A model generated the notes under the pieces. That model was not told the origin of the DNA and did no database searches. It was given only the letters and a program-made list of their open reading frames with translations. Source: RGIG7450 sp045633565 (GTDB lineage Bacteria > Bacillota > Clostridia > RUG12999). Taken from it: 64,000 nucleotides of DNA. Location of the stretch: NCBI GenBank assembly GCA_045633565.1, contig JAZQYO010000026.1, positions 1 to 64,000 on the forward strand, in the 5' to 3' direction. A program made the translations under genes and the position numbers. Shown piece after piece: positions 34,653 through 43,200 of this stretch. How positions within the stretch are numbered: the first letter of the stretch is position 1; every line of letters starts with the position of its first letter.

Positions 34653-35342
34653 TTAATTTAAACCATCTCCATTTGTATCCGCAACGATTTTTCCGTCACT
34701 TAATTGAATTATTCTATTGGTCTTATTTGCTATTGACATATCGTGGGTAATAATAATTACAGTAGAACCTTCATCGTGTAATGATTTCAAAATATTCAAA
34801 ATTTCCACACCTGTTTTTGAATCCAAAGCACCCGTTGGTTCATCCGCTAATATAATTGATGGTTTTGCAACGATAGCTCTCGCTATTGCTACTCTTTGTT
34901 GCTGACCACCTGAAAGTTGTGATGGTAAATTGTTTTGCCTATCAGCCAATCCCACTATTTCCAAAGCTTCTATTGCATACTTTCTCCTTGCTTTTCGTGT
35001 TAACCCATAATACAATAGTGGCAATTCCACATTTTCAAGTATAGTCAACTTTTGTATTAAATTGTATTGTTGAAAAATAAAACCTATTTCACGATTTCTC
35101 AAGTGAGCTTGTTCAATGGCATCCAATGTGCTAACATCTTTATTGTTTAATAAATATGTTCCGCCGGAAGGTACATCAAGACATCCCAAAATATTCATAC
35201 AAGTAGATTTACCCGAACCTGATGCACCTACAATAGAAACAAACTCTCCGTCATTGATAATCAAAGAAACTCCATCTAAAGCTCTAATTTCTCTTTCTCC
35301 ATCTTTATACAATTTAAAAATATTTGATAATTCTATCATCAA
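34653..35342 (-). CDS. MacB/LolD-type ABC transporter ATPase
   Basis: A 229-residue ATPase: Walker A VGASGSGKST, Q-loop FIFQQYNLI, signature LSGGQQQRVAIARA, Walker B ILADEPTGALD and switch His in IITHDMS. It drives the adjacent MacB-type permease. In AS-48 loci an equivalent F-G-H trio (adaptor, ATPase, permease) gives export and resistance to the circular peptide; the same order is seen here. Confidence 0.95.
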   Translation of the reverse strand: MMIELSNIFKLYKDGEREIRALDGVSLIINDGEFVSIVGASGSGKSTCMNILGCLDVPSGGTYLLNNKDVSTLDAIEQAHLRNREIGFIFQQYNLIQKLTILENVELPLLYYGLTRKARRKYAIEALEIVGLADRQNNLPSQLSGGQQQRVAIARAIVAKPSIILADEPTGALDSKTGVEILNILKSLHDEGSTVIIITHDMSIANKTNRIIQLSDGKIVADTNGDGLN

Positions 35343-35350
35343 ATCACCTA

Positions 35351-36952
35351 TTATTCTGTTTCTCCAAAGACAACTACACTATCATCTTCTTTAAGACCAC
35401 TTATAATCTCGATATATTCACCGCCATTCAAACCAACTTCAACTTCAATTTCTTTTGTTAATTGCTTGTTTGAATCTTTATTTAAAATAGTAACTATGTT
35501 ACCTCTATTAACTGCATAAGAGGGAACCATAAGGACATCCTCTCTTGAATCAATTTCCATAGTTGCAGTAACATTCATACCGGGAATAAGCACCTCTGTA
35601 TCTTCCGTAAGATTTATCACAATCTTCACCGGATATACCGTAACATTATCTTCTGTAATACCCACCGTACTTATGTTATCCACATATCCTGAATATGTTT
35701 CGGCATTATATGCATCAGGAACAATGGAAACTTCTTGACCTTCATAAACATCTTTAATGTCAGTTTCATCTACATTTATGTAGAATATCAAAGAAGACAA
35801 ATCCTCTATTCTTGCCATTGAACCATCGACAGTACTAGTATTAAGTTTTTCGCCCGCTTTAGCACGTTTTTCTACAACTTTGCCCGAAATAGGAGCTGTT
35901 ATTTTATAATCATTTAATTGCTCATTATAGCTATCAAGAGTAAACTGAGCATCGCTTATTGCAGATTTATTATCTGAAAGTTGTTTTTCTAAAGCAGAAT
36001 TATATATTGTTGCAACATTTGTTCCTACCGAAACAGAGTCACCAACTTTTTTGCTTATCGATTTAACTGTCCCACTTGCTTCAGAACGTATTGTGTATGT
36101 TTGTGCATAGTTAAAACTACCAATTGAGTTGCAAGCATATTCACCAACTAAAGCTGAAGCTTTATCACCTGATTTTATAGCACCGGGATTCTGGACTCTG
36201 ATTTCAATAGATGTCACGGGAACGCCATGTGTATTCAACAATGTACCCGTTGCTTTATATGAAACAGTTCCGTGAACTTTTTTACTTGAGCCTTGTATTT
36301 GTACAGTTGCACTTTGACCTACAGAAATATTCTGTGCATCTTCTGCAAGAAAGTCTATTGTTAGAATCATGTTATCAAAATCTATAACATCAGCAATTTC
36401 AGCACCTTCAGATACAACATCGCCTTCTTTTATATGTAATTTAGTTATTGAACCGGAAACATTAGATGTAATTGATAGTTTAGACATTTCAGCTTGTGTT
36501 TGTCTATATGTTTCCTGAGCTTTCGCTAAATCATTTTTAGCAATTTTAATATTTTTGTCTAGTTCAGTATGACTTATCAAATATAATAAATCTCCCTTTT
36601 CAACCATTTGTCCTTCTTCAAAATAGTCCTCTAATATATCACCATCAACTAGAGAAGTAATATCGTAGTGATTGATAGCTTCAATAGTGCCACGACCTTC
36701 AACATTCCTTACAACATCCCCACGTTTAACTTCTATGATTGTCGCATTTTCCATCTGTCTAATATTAGCATCTTGAATTGTATTCTTAATATAAATTACT
36801 AATAAAATAATTACAATTATAGCGACTATACCAAAAGTACTTAATATACCCGTGACCAACTTGTTGTCTAGTTTAAATTTTTTATTTAATTTTTTTGTAT
36901 ATTTTTTGCTTTTTTTTCTTCTGAATTCGCTTTCAGGGATGTTTAATGGCAT
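35351..36952 (-). CDS. HlyD/RND-type efflux adaptor protein
   Basis: A 533-residue adaptor with one N-terminal membrane helix (ILSTFGIVAIIVIILLVIYI, about 36-55), a biotinyl-lipoyl half (GRGTIEAINHYDITSLVDGDI), a short coiled coil (DLAKAQETYRQTQAEMSK) and beta-barrel domains. A second hairpin (NKSAISDAQFTLDSYNEQL) suggests a duplicated lipoyl/hairpin module, longer than simple members. It connects the MacB permease to extracellular export of a peptide. It lies eight bases ahead of the ATPase gene. Confidence 0.92.
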   Translation of the reverse strand: MPLNIPESEFRRKKSKKYTKKLNKKFKLDNKLVTGILSTFGIVAIIVIILLVIYIKNTIQDANIRQMENATIIEVKRGDVVRNVEGRGTIEAINHYDITSLVDGDILEDYFEEGQMVEKGDLLYLISHTELDKNIKIAKNDLAKAQETYRQTQAEMSKLSITSNVSGSITKLHIKEGDVVSEGAEIADVIDFDNMILTIDFLAEDAQNISVGQSATVQIQGSSKKVHGTVSYKATGTLLNTHGVPVTSIEIRVQNPGAIKSGDKASALVGEYACNSIGSFNYAQTYTIRSEASGTVKSISKKVGDSVSVGTNVATIYNSALEKQLSDNKSAISDAQFTLDSYNEQLNDYKITAPISGKVVEKRAKAGEKLNTSTVDGSMARIEDLSSLIFYINVDETDIKDVYEGQEVSIVPDAYNAETYSGYVDNISTVGITEDNVTVYPVKIVINLTEDTEVLIPGMNVTATMEIDSREDVLMVPSYAVNRGNIVTILNKDSNKQLTKEIEVEVGLNGGEYIEIISGLKEDDSVVVFGETE

Positions 36953-36970
36953 ACTATCGTCCTCTCAAAA

Positions 36971-37768
36971 TTACTCGTTAATATCAAATCTATTAAACCA
37001 AATTGTACCAACAACTATTGTTAGTATGCAATAAAGAGCTATCGAAATAAATGAATAAATTATCATATCCGAACTTAACTGCATACTTGAAAATTCATCC
37101 ATATAAGTAGAAGGGAATATATAACCTAAATAATAGAAAGCATAACTCTTGCTTTGTAAAGTTGCGACAGTAGAAAGCAATATATTTTCTAAAATGCTGA
37201 TAGCAAAATATGAAATTACAATTATGGTTTCGTTATGTATTAATATGGAAAGTACAATAGCTAATCCTGAATATGATACATGGGATATTCCTACTCTCAG
37301 AGCAATGAATAATATATTCAGTATTTGCATTATTGAAAATTCTGTACCCCAACCGTACATGATTGTTGCTACCAAAGTTGTAAATACAGCCATAAATAAT
37401 GTTATACCAACAACTGTAATTGAAAACGCAATATACTTACCTACAAAAATTTCATTTCTTGTTAAATCGGTAGTGAACAGATTTCTAATCGTTTTCTTAG
37501 AAAAGTCAGATGTAAAGAAAAATACAATTAGAAAAGGAATAAAATAATAAAACAACGAATTGAAGTCCATTATTGAAAATGCTTCAAATCCCGTTTTTAC
37601 TATAAAAGTATCTTCTACAGTGGAATAATCAAGATTTCCCCACAAGCAGATTAACTTTACAATAGACACCATATTTAACATTACCCAAATTACAGAGAAT
37701 GTCAAAAGAACTTTTATAGACTTACTTTTGAGAAACTTATAAAGCTCTGCTTTAACAATATTTGACAT
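36971..37768 (-). CDS. ABC-2 type transporter permease
   Basis: A 265-residue protein with six predicted helices, starting MSNIVKAELYKFLKSKSIKV as bacteriocin-immunity ABC-2 permeases do. The ATG at 37768 has GGAGGG upstream; the longer frame reaches back into the ATPase gene. It overlaps that ATPase by 17 bp, so the two form one exporter, a likely immunity pump. Confidence 0.88.
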   Translation of the reverse strand: MSNIVKAELYKFLKSKSIKVLLTFSVIWVMLNMVSIVKLICLWGNLDYSTVEDTFIVKTGFEAFSIMDFNSLFYYFIPFLIVFFFTSDFSKKTIRNLFTTDLTRNEIFVGKYIAFSITVVGITLFMAVFTTLVATIMYGWGTEFSIMQILNILFIALRVGISHVSYSGLAIVLSILIHNETIIVISYFAISILENILLSTVATLQSKSYAFYYLGYIFPSTYMDEFSSMQLSSDMIIYSFISIALYCILTIVVGTIWFNRFDINE

Positions 37769-38672
37769 TTTCGTTCCCTCCTTCGGTGTAAAGCATAAAC
37801 AATTCACTCATTGATACATTCGATATTCTAACATCCAATCCTATATTTTCATTTCGCAGACGCTCGGAAAAATCATTGAGTTTTTTCAATGATACTTCAT
37901 CGTTTCCTTTATTAACTAATCTTATCGTATTAGCGATACTATCTACAAAAAATATTCTTAAATCGGATTCATGTTTTTTGATAAAATCTTTTTTTGCTTC
38001 CTCATTATCAAACTGTAAATCAATACATTTTGTGACTATCTCTATTTCTTCTTTTTTAAACTCAGTCACAATTTTTGAATTATGTAAAATGGCATAGTGA
38101 GTTGCAAGATTATCTGTTTCTCGAATCAAATGACTAGAAAGGAAAATAGTAACTCCTCTTTCTTTATTTAAGCGATATAATAAATCTTTAACTTCGATAA
38201 TTCCTGCAGGATCTAAACCGTTAAGAGGTTCATCTAAAATGATGAAACTCGGATTGCCCATAATTGCTCTTGCCAAAGCTAATCGCTGTTTCATTCCTAA
38301 TGAGTATTTTTTTACCTTTTTCTTATTTTTCCAATCCAACCCAAGAAATTCCAACGAAGATTTAATTTCGTCATCTCCGCATCCAATAAGCAATGCATAA
38401 TACTTAAGATTTTCATATGCATTCATATTCTCAAAAAATGTAGGTGTTTCAATGATTGCTCCGATACCGTTATCATTATCGTTATAATTAAACTCACATT
38501 CTCCTGAATCGGTTTCTACCATTCCTAATGCTATTTTCATCATAGTTGTTTTTCCGGCACCATTTAAACCAAGAAGAAAAAATATACTTCCTTCCGGTAT
38601 AAATAAACTCATGTTTTTCAGGACTTCTTGTCCTTTATAATTTTTGCAGACATTGCTATATCGTATATTCAT
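37752..38672 (-). CDS. ABC transporter ATPase (bacteriocin-export/immunity type)
   Basis: A 306-residue ATPase: Walker A GLNGAGKTTMMK, signature KYSLGMKQRLALARA, Walker B FIILDEPLNGLDP, switch His in LSSHLIRE, and a C-terminal extension of about 90 residues, as in BcrA-type ATPases. AAGGAGG precedes the ATG. It works with the ABC-2 permease whose gene overlaps its end. It resembles the D gene of AS-48-like clusters in position. Confidence 0.93.
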   Translation of the reverse strand: MNIRYSNVCKNYKGQEVLKNMSLFIPEGSIFFLLGLNGAGKTTMMKIALGMVETDSGECEFNYNDNDNGIGAIIETPTFFENMNAYENLKYYALLIGCGDDEIKSSLEFLGLDWKNKKKVKKYSLGMKQRLALARAIMGNPSFIILDEPLNGLDPAGIIEVKDLLYRLNKERGVTIFLSSHLIRETDNLATHYAILHNSKIVTEFKKEEIEIVTKCIDLQFDNEEAKKDFIKKHESDLRIFFVDSIANTIRLVNKGNDEVSLKKLNDFSERLRNENIGLDVRISNVSMSELFMLYTEGGNENVKYC

Positions 38673-38688
38673 CGTTCATCCTCCTTGT

Positions 38689-39198
38689 TTAGCTTGGTAT
38701 TGTTAAGAAAATTGAAGCTATTCCAACAATTATACTTATAGCTATGTTTTTCTTTTTGCTTGTTTCATTTATTATTATAGGTAAGTACTTGTAAGTTGAT
38801 ATTGCCGTTAATACATAAAAAGGAATAAAACTTATCAACCCAACAGTTCCGTATGTATAAAAAGCATTTCCAACAGTTAAGAAACCAACCGTATTAGTTG
38901 CTATTGTTAATGGGAAATACATTAGAGAACAAGCAGAAAGATGCATGAATTTTTTTATATCAAATTCTGTTCCTAATGCAGCTCCAACAAAGTAAGCTAT
39001 AACAGCCAAAGCAACTATTGTAAGACTATGCGTAAAAATCGGTGTAATTATTGCGATTGCTATTGAAAGCAAAATTGGCAACCCCGTTCCTTTAACTACA
39101 TCAAAATTTAAAACTAAGTTCAACAACGAAAGTAGAACACTACATCCGAATGATATAAATAATTTCGTTTTTAAAGGTAATTCACTAATCTTTTTCAT
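38689..39198 (-). CDS. Five-helix membrane protein of the bacteriocin-type cluster
   Basis: A 169-residue very hydrophobic protein with about five helices, broadly like Yip1-type proteins (VALAVIAYFVGAALGTEF; KFMHLSACSLMYFPL). It lies between the SpoIIM-like gene and the ABC ATPase gene, with short spacings (13 and 16 bp). In circular-bacteriocin loci small membrane proteins at this place serve in immunity or maturation; the role here is inferred. Confidence 0.75.
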   Translation of the reverse strand: MKKISELPLKTKLFISFGCSVLLSLLNLVLNFDVVKGTGLPILLSIAIAIITPIFTHSLTIVALAVIAYFVGAALGTEFDIKKFMHLSACSLMYFPLTIATNTVGFLTVGNAFYTYGTVGLISFIPFYVLTAISTYKYLPIIINETSKKKNIAISIIVGIASIFLTIPS

Positions 39199-39211
39199 GT
39201 TATCCTCCTAT

Positions 39212-39721
39212 TTATACAATTATATTAATGAAGTATGGTGTTACAAATGCTTCAATTGCAGCACAAAATGCCACAAACAATATATGTAAAAGAAATATTA
39301 ATACATATTTCTTAAAATTCGTTCTTATAAATTTTTCGCCTTTATTAACGATATAACCGGTTGCTAAAATACATGGTATTTCAAATATTCCATGTGGCAA
39401 TAAAAGCAGGAGAAGTCCTATATTACTTTTAAGTATAAATCCAACTGTATAACCAAGCACCATTCCGTTAACGCCATATAGACAGTAAGCCACTCTATTC
39501 GTAAAGATAATAGAAATATAGAATACGCATATCAAAAATCCGTTGTTCTTGAACAACTCAATAAACTTATCAATTCCATATATTTCATTGAAATTATTAT
39601 ACCCCGTTTCCATTAACGGTTTTTCAAAAATTAATCCCACTATGATTCCCAAAGCCATTGCAAGAAAATATATTTTTGATGGATAAGCCATAAAGCCTAA
39701 CTTTTTGCAAATCTTGTTCAT
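39212..39721 (-). CDS. SpoIIM/DUF95 family membrane protein
   Basis: A 169-residue protein with about five helices and the DUF95 hallmark LLLLLPHGIFEIPCILATGYI (about 107-127). Although the family is named after stage II sporulation protein M, short DUF95 proteins are a standard part of circular-bacteriocin clusters (AS-48C and equivalents), where they help maturation or export. It is the first gene after the two peptide genes on the same strand, supporting that reading rather than sporulation. Confidence 0.85.
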   Translation of the reverse strand: MNKICKKLGFMAYPSKIYFLAMALGIIVGLIFEKPLMETGYNNFNEIYGIDKFIELFKNNGFLICVFYISIIFTNRVAYCLYGVNGMVLGYTVGFILKSNIGLLLLLLPHGIFEIPCILATGYIVNKGEKFIRTNFKKYVLIFLLHILFVAFCAAIEAFVTPYFINIIV

Positions 39722-39776
39722 ATATAATCACACTCTTTAAATTTTGTATTTAATTTAGTAAAAGAAGCTCGACAAT

Positions 39777-39802
39777 GGCAAGCTTGGCTCTCAAAGCTCG
39801 CC
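39777..39802 (-). terminator. Hairpin downstream of the peptide genes
   Basis: GGCGAGCTT pairs with AAGCTTGCC (one G-T pair) on the minus strand, followed by a modest T-rich stretch. It may be a leaky terminator or a processing site that keeps peptide mRNA more abundant than exporter mRNA. Confidence 0.4.
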
Positions 39803-39850
39803 ACGTCTTACTTACATTATAATGTTGCTATGTAACTTTTTGGGTAGTGA

Positions 39851-40102
39851 TTATTCGCCAACTACTGTTAAGCCAACAAGTACTACTTTAATCCAAGTTG
39901 CAACAGGGCAGAAAATAGCAATCAAAGTAGCTACTTTAGAAAAAGCATTTGCATATTTGATTGATAATGCTAACCACTTAGGCATCTTCTTGCCAGTGTG
40001 CTGATATACGATATTGATGATACCGAACTGCATCATTGCACAGAGAAGAGCTGTTGCAGCCAAAGACACATTAGTTACGCTTCTTTTAATTGCGTTTGTC
40101 AT
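39851..40102 (-). CDS. Bacteriocin-like peptide precursor 2 (circular-bacteriocin type)
   Basis: An 83-residue hydrophobic, cationic peptide starting MTNAIKRSVTNVSLAATALL. It differs from the neighbouring copy at 10 positions. Residues about 26-83 comprise FGIINIVYQHTGKKMPKW, a KVATLIAIFCPVATWIK helix and a C-terminal VVLVGLTVVGE. Size, helical hydrophobic nature and the surrounding DUF95, ABC and HlyD-MacB genes match circular bacteriocins, which lose a leader and are joined head to tail. The leader border is not visible. GGAGGAAAC precedes the ATG. Cys21 and Cys65 are conserved in both copies. Confidence 0.7.
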   Translation of the reverse strand: MTNAIKRSVTNVSLAATALLCAMMQFGIINIVYQHTGKKMPKWLALSIKYANAFSKVATLIAIFCPVATWIKVVLVGLTVVGE

Positions 40103-40137
40103 GATCGTTTCCTCCGAACTTCAAACCGTATTAGGTA

Positions 40138-40389
40138 TTAGTCGCCAACAAGTGTTAAGCCAACAAGTACTACTTTAATCCAAGTTGCAACAGGGCAGAA
40201 AAGTGCAATTAAGGTTGAAACCTTAGAAAGAGCACTTGCGTACTTGATTGACAATGCTAACCACTTAGGCATCTTCTTACCTGTGTGCTGATACACGATA
40301 TTGATGATGCCGAACTGCATCATTGTGCAGAGAAGAGCTGTTGCAGCCATAGAAAGGTTTGTTGCGCTTCTTTTAATTGCATTTGTCAT
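40138..40389 (-). CDS. Bacteriocin-like peptide precursor 1 (circular-bacteriocin type)
   Basis: An 83-residue precursor starting MTNAIKRSATNLSMAATALL, 73 of 83 residues identical to the downstream copy. Most changes are conservative and lie in the N-terminal 22 residues or on one face of the C-terminal helices; the stretch MMQFGIINIVYQHTGKKMPK is unchanged. The ATG at 40389 behind GGAGGAAAC is chosen; a longer frame runs 15 codons upstream without a ribosome site. The tandem pair, each with its own strong ribosome site, suggests a two-component or dosage arrangement. Activity is inferred from context only. Confidence 0.7.
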   Translation of the reverse strand: MTNAIKRSATNLSMAATALLCTMMQFGIINIVYQHTGKKMPKWLALSIKYASALSKVSTLIALFCPVATWIKVVLVGLTLVGD

Positions 40390-40457
40390 GTTTGTTTCCT
40401 CCATTTTGAAAATGATATATATTTTACCTGACATCTATGATGCCAGGGAGAGCCCAC

Positions 40458-41882
40458 TTATCTTAAGACTTTGTGTGAAACTCGAATTGTCATCAACACT
40501 ATTATGATGTTTATAATAGTCATAATTGCTGATGAAAAGTATTGGTTTATAGGAAATAAAAATGTTGAAACCACTATCATAAGTGATGGAGTAAATACAA
40601 CAATTTTAATTATTCCATTTATAAAAAGTAACAAGTTATCAGATGTGTTTTCATTTTTATATATTCCAAAAAATATCAACTCTGAAGATAGCGAAAGCAT
40701 TAAAAAACTTAAATATGTTACTGCTAACAATGAAGAATTTATATCATAAGCATTAAAAAAATCTATAACACCAATCATCAATAGTCCTATTGCAAATTGA
40801 TTCGCCAAGTATGGAATTGATATTTTGACGAACTTCGTAATAGGTGTTTCCGGAATCAAGTGAATGTAATGTTTTTTGAATTCTGTTTCAAAAATATCCA
40901 ACCCAAAAATAAAACCGGATAATAAGGCATATACAAGCAAGAATATACATCCAATTGACGTTCCGTATGCATCACCAAATGTTTCACATAGTCCAACGCA
41001 TAGAATTGCAAGTATAATCCCAAAGATTGCAATTACAACTTGCTTAATCTGAAAGGCTTTATTACGCCACATTTCTACATATATTTTTTTACATATACTA
41101 GTGACATTTTTCTCTTTATATTCTTTTGAAGAAGTTTCCCAATCTAGTTGCGTATCTATAATAGGATTTGTTTCAGAATCACCTAAAAATACTTTTTTAC
41201 AAGCTCTTAATACAAAGGTGAACAAACAAAAGCTAATGTTAGCTATTAGAAAACCAACTTGTGAATTTTTATATAATCCTATTATTCTTTCTGTCTTATT
41301 TGTAGCGAAATCGTATTTAGAAAGATAATACCATATAAAAGACAGAAATATAACACAACAGATAGTTGAAATTACCTTTGCTAATGATTTGACACTTTTT
41401 TTATTTATTAAGCAACTATATAACAAAGAAAAAACATTAATTTCGGCAATAATTGATAATATCGCTATACTTATCATCAGCGGAAGCTCATGTGTGTTTT
41501 CCATGCAAAAATACAATACAAAATATGCAAAAGAAAAAACATTCGCACAAACTAAAAAAACACATTTTTTCCTAAACTCATAATTGCATATATCAATAGC
41601 TCGTATGGGAGAAGTAAGCAAAAACTGCTTGTCTGCATTTTTTATATTAAAGTTTTTTGAAAAAGCAAAATATGCGAAACCTAATAACCATAACCCAATT
41701 ATGAGAATAAAATATATAGCTATTAGCAAGTCACCGTTTTCTATTGTTATCCTCTCATTGCTAAACAAATCCGAGGCAAACGTGAACAACACAAAAGCGA
41801 TTACTAAAATGTATTTAGCCTGAAGTAAATTCTTTAGCTTATTTTTAATTGTGCATATTTCTAAAAAGCTAATAGCATCCAC
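40458..41882 (-). CDS. Multi-spanning ABC exporter permease-like protein
   Basis: A 474-residue protein with about 12 helices in two halves, separated by a cytoplasmic region near 235-270. It resembles the large ABC-exporter permeases (FLLTSPIRAIDI and HLIPETPITKFVKI are the typical cytoplasmic elbow sequences). It starts at GTG 41882 behind GGAGG. It lies between its ATPase gene (two bases away) and the peptide genes, so it probably exports or processes the peptide. Confidence 0.85.
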   Translation of the reverse strand: MDAISFLEICTIKNKLKNLLQAKYILVIAFVLFTFASDLFSNERITIENGDLLIAIYFILIIGLWLLGFAYFAFSKNFNIKNADKQFLLTSPIRAIDICNYEFRKKCVFLVCANVFSFAYFVLYFCMENTHELPLMISIAILSIIAEINVFSLLYSCLINKKSVKSLAKVISTICCVIFLSFIWYYLSKYDFATNKTERIIGLYKNSQVGFLIANISFCLFTFVLRACKKVFLGDSETNPIIDTQLDWETSSKEYKEKNVTSICKKIYVEMWRNKAFQIKQVVIAIFGIILAILCVGLCETFGDAYGTSIGCIFLLVYALLSGFIFGLDIFETEFKKHYIHLIPETPITKFVKISIPYLANQFAIGLLMIGVIDFFNAYDINSSLLAVTYLSFLMLSLSSELIFFGIYKNENTSDNLLLFINGIIKIVVFTPSLMIVVSTFLFPINQYFSSAIMTIINIIIVLMTIRVSHKVLR

Positions 41883-41884
41883 TT

Positions 41885-42586
41885 TTATTCCTCCATTTTT
41901 ATTTTTAAATTCATAAAAATATCTTCCAATTGTTTTTGACCTGATAAAGCGCTTTTTTCATATTCAGAAAGCAACACACCGCCTGAAATTACTATTGCTT
42001 TATCCCATAGCTCCTCTACACTTTCTAAAATGTGAGTACTTATCAAAATTGTACATCCCTCATTTTTGAGTTCTTTCATAATTTCTTTTAATTCTTGTAT
42101 TGCAAATATATCAAGTCCAACAAATGGCTCATCAAAAATAATTACTTTGGGGTTTATAAGCAAAGCACAACATATATTTAATTTTTGCTTCATTCCCTTT
42201 GAAAGTTCTTTGCCAATTTTTCTGCTATGTTCTGTTAAATCAAAGCGTTCAAGAAGTTTTATGGATTCCTTTTCCCAATTTTTCAACTTATAAGCCTTTG
42301 CAATAAATTGCAAATGTTCTGATATTGTCAAATAATCATATACTTCTGCAACTTCGGGTACATAACCCAACACTTTCTTAGCTTCAATACTATTGCTTTT
42401 GTACCCGTCTATATAAGCTTCACCTGAACAGTTAAGAGTTCCAATTATGCAATTAATGGTTGTTGTTTTTCCGGCTCCGTTTGGACCAACTAAAATGCCA
42501 ATTTCACCGCTTCGCAATTCAAAACTAATATTTTCAATTATCTTCTTTTTTCTAATCGTCATAGACAGTCTTTTTGTGATTAGCAT
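41885..42586 (-). CDS. ABC transporter ATPase
   Basis: A 233-residue ATPase: Walker A VGPNGAGKTTT, signature ELSKGMKQKLNICCA, Walker B VIIFDEPFVGLD and switch His in ISTHILES. It partners the multi-spanning permease directly downstream. The ATG at 42586 overlaps the end of the TetR gene by seven bases, so the regulator and exporter genes are one transcript. Confidence 0.94.
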   Translation of the reverse strand: MLITKRLSMTIRKKKIIENISFELRSGEIGILVGPNGAGKTTTINCIIGTLNCSGEAYIDGYKSNSIEAKKVLGYVPEVAEVYDYLTISEHLQFIAKAYKLKNWEKESIKLLERFDLTEHSRKIGKELSKGMKQKLNICCALLINPKVIIFDEPFVGLDIFAIQELKEIMKELKNEGCTILISTHILESVEELWDKAIVISGGVLLSEYEKSALSGQKQLEDIFMNLKIKMEE

Positions 42587-43137
42587 GATATTCCCTCAAT
42601 CTTTTGATAAATATAATTTAATTTTTCCGAAACCAATTCACTATTTTCCCACAAGCAAAAATCATGAATCGTTGCAACAAACAACAAATAGTACGGTCTT
42701 AACATATCGTGGGGAACATGATAAATATCAGATAACTCACGAGAGTAATTCATATACTTTCCGTATATGGGTAATAATTTATCCCTGCATTTTTCGCCAT
42801 ATTTAGGGCTTGAAATTACCTGATAAATATATCGCATCATTGATTTCTCATTTGATAACATTTCAAATGCTTTCACGAATAAAGTTTTTAAATTGGGTGT
42901 TTCATCAAATGATAATGCTGCAATCTTTTTGTCAAGAGTGTTCATATATCTAACTGCACACTCAACAACAATTTCATCTTTAGAATCAAAGTAAATATAC
43001 AATGCCGCTTTATAAGTTTTGCAATAATTTGCTAACTCATTAATGCTTGTATTCTCCAATCCTTGTTTTACAAATAATTCAAAGCATTTATCCAAGAGTT
43101 GATTTTTCTTTTGTTCTTTATGCTCCTCGCTAAGCAC
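42580..43137 (-). CDS. TetR/AcrR-family regulator heading the bacteriocin-type cluster
   Basis: A 185-residue protein with an N-terminal TetR helix-turn-helix (LLDKCFELFVKQGLENTSINELANYCKTYKAALYIYFDSKDEIV) and a helical C-terminal ligand or dimer domain. The GTG at 43137 has AGAGGTG six bases ahead; another GTG lies three codons upstream. A near-perfect palindrome at 43172-43189 is a likely operator. Being first in the transcript, it probably represses its own operon, while the neighbouring invertible segment seems to decide whether a promoter faces it at all. Confidence 0.9.
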   Translation of the reverse strand: MLSEEHKEQKKNQLLDKCFELFVKQGLENTSINELANYCKTYKAALYIYFDSKDEIVVECAVRYMNTLDKKIAALSFDETPNLKTLFVKAFEMLSNEKSMMRYIYQVISSPKYGEKCRDKLLPIYGKYMNYSRELSDIYHVPHDMLRPYYLLFVATIHDFCLWENSELVSEKLNYIYQKIEGISC

Positions 43138-43171
43138 AACAAACACCTCTTTTAAAAATCCATACCGACCG

Positions 43172-43189
43172 GTAGGTATATTTTTTGCC
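43172..43189. promoter_or_regulatory. Probable TetR operator
   Basis: ATACC-G-ACCGGT-A-GGTAT: an 18-bp palindrome with one mismatched pair, 35 bp ahead of the TetR start. The centre ACCGGT and length are typical for TetR-family sites. Confidence 0.65.
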
Positions 43190-43200
43190 TAAAAAAAATA

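Noticed and set aside
39212..39721. True stage II sporulation protein M
   Set aside because: The protein is short and sits among exporter and peptide genes; DUF95 members in this setting belong to circular-bacteriocin loci.
39851..40389. Lanthipeptide, lasso or sactipeptide precursors
   Set aside because: No LanB/LanC/LanM, lasso protease or radical-SAM enzyme lies in the cluster, and the peptides lack Ser/Thr/Cys-rich cores.
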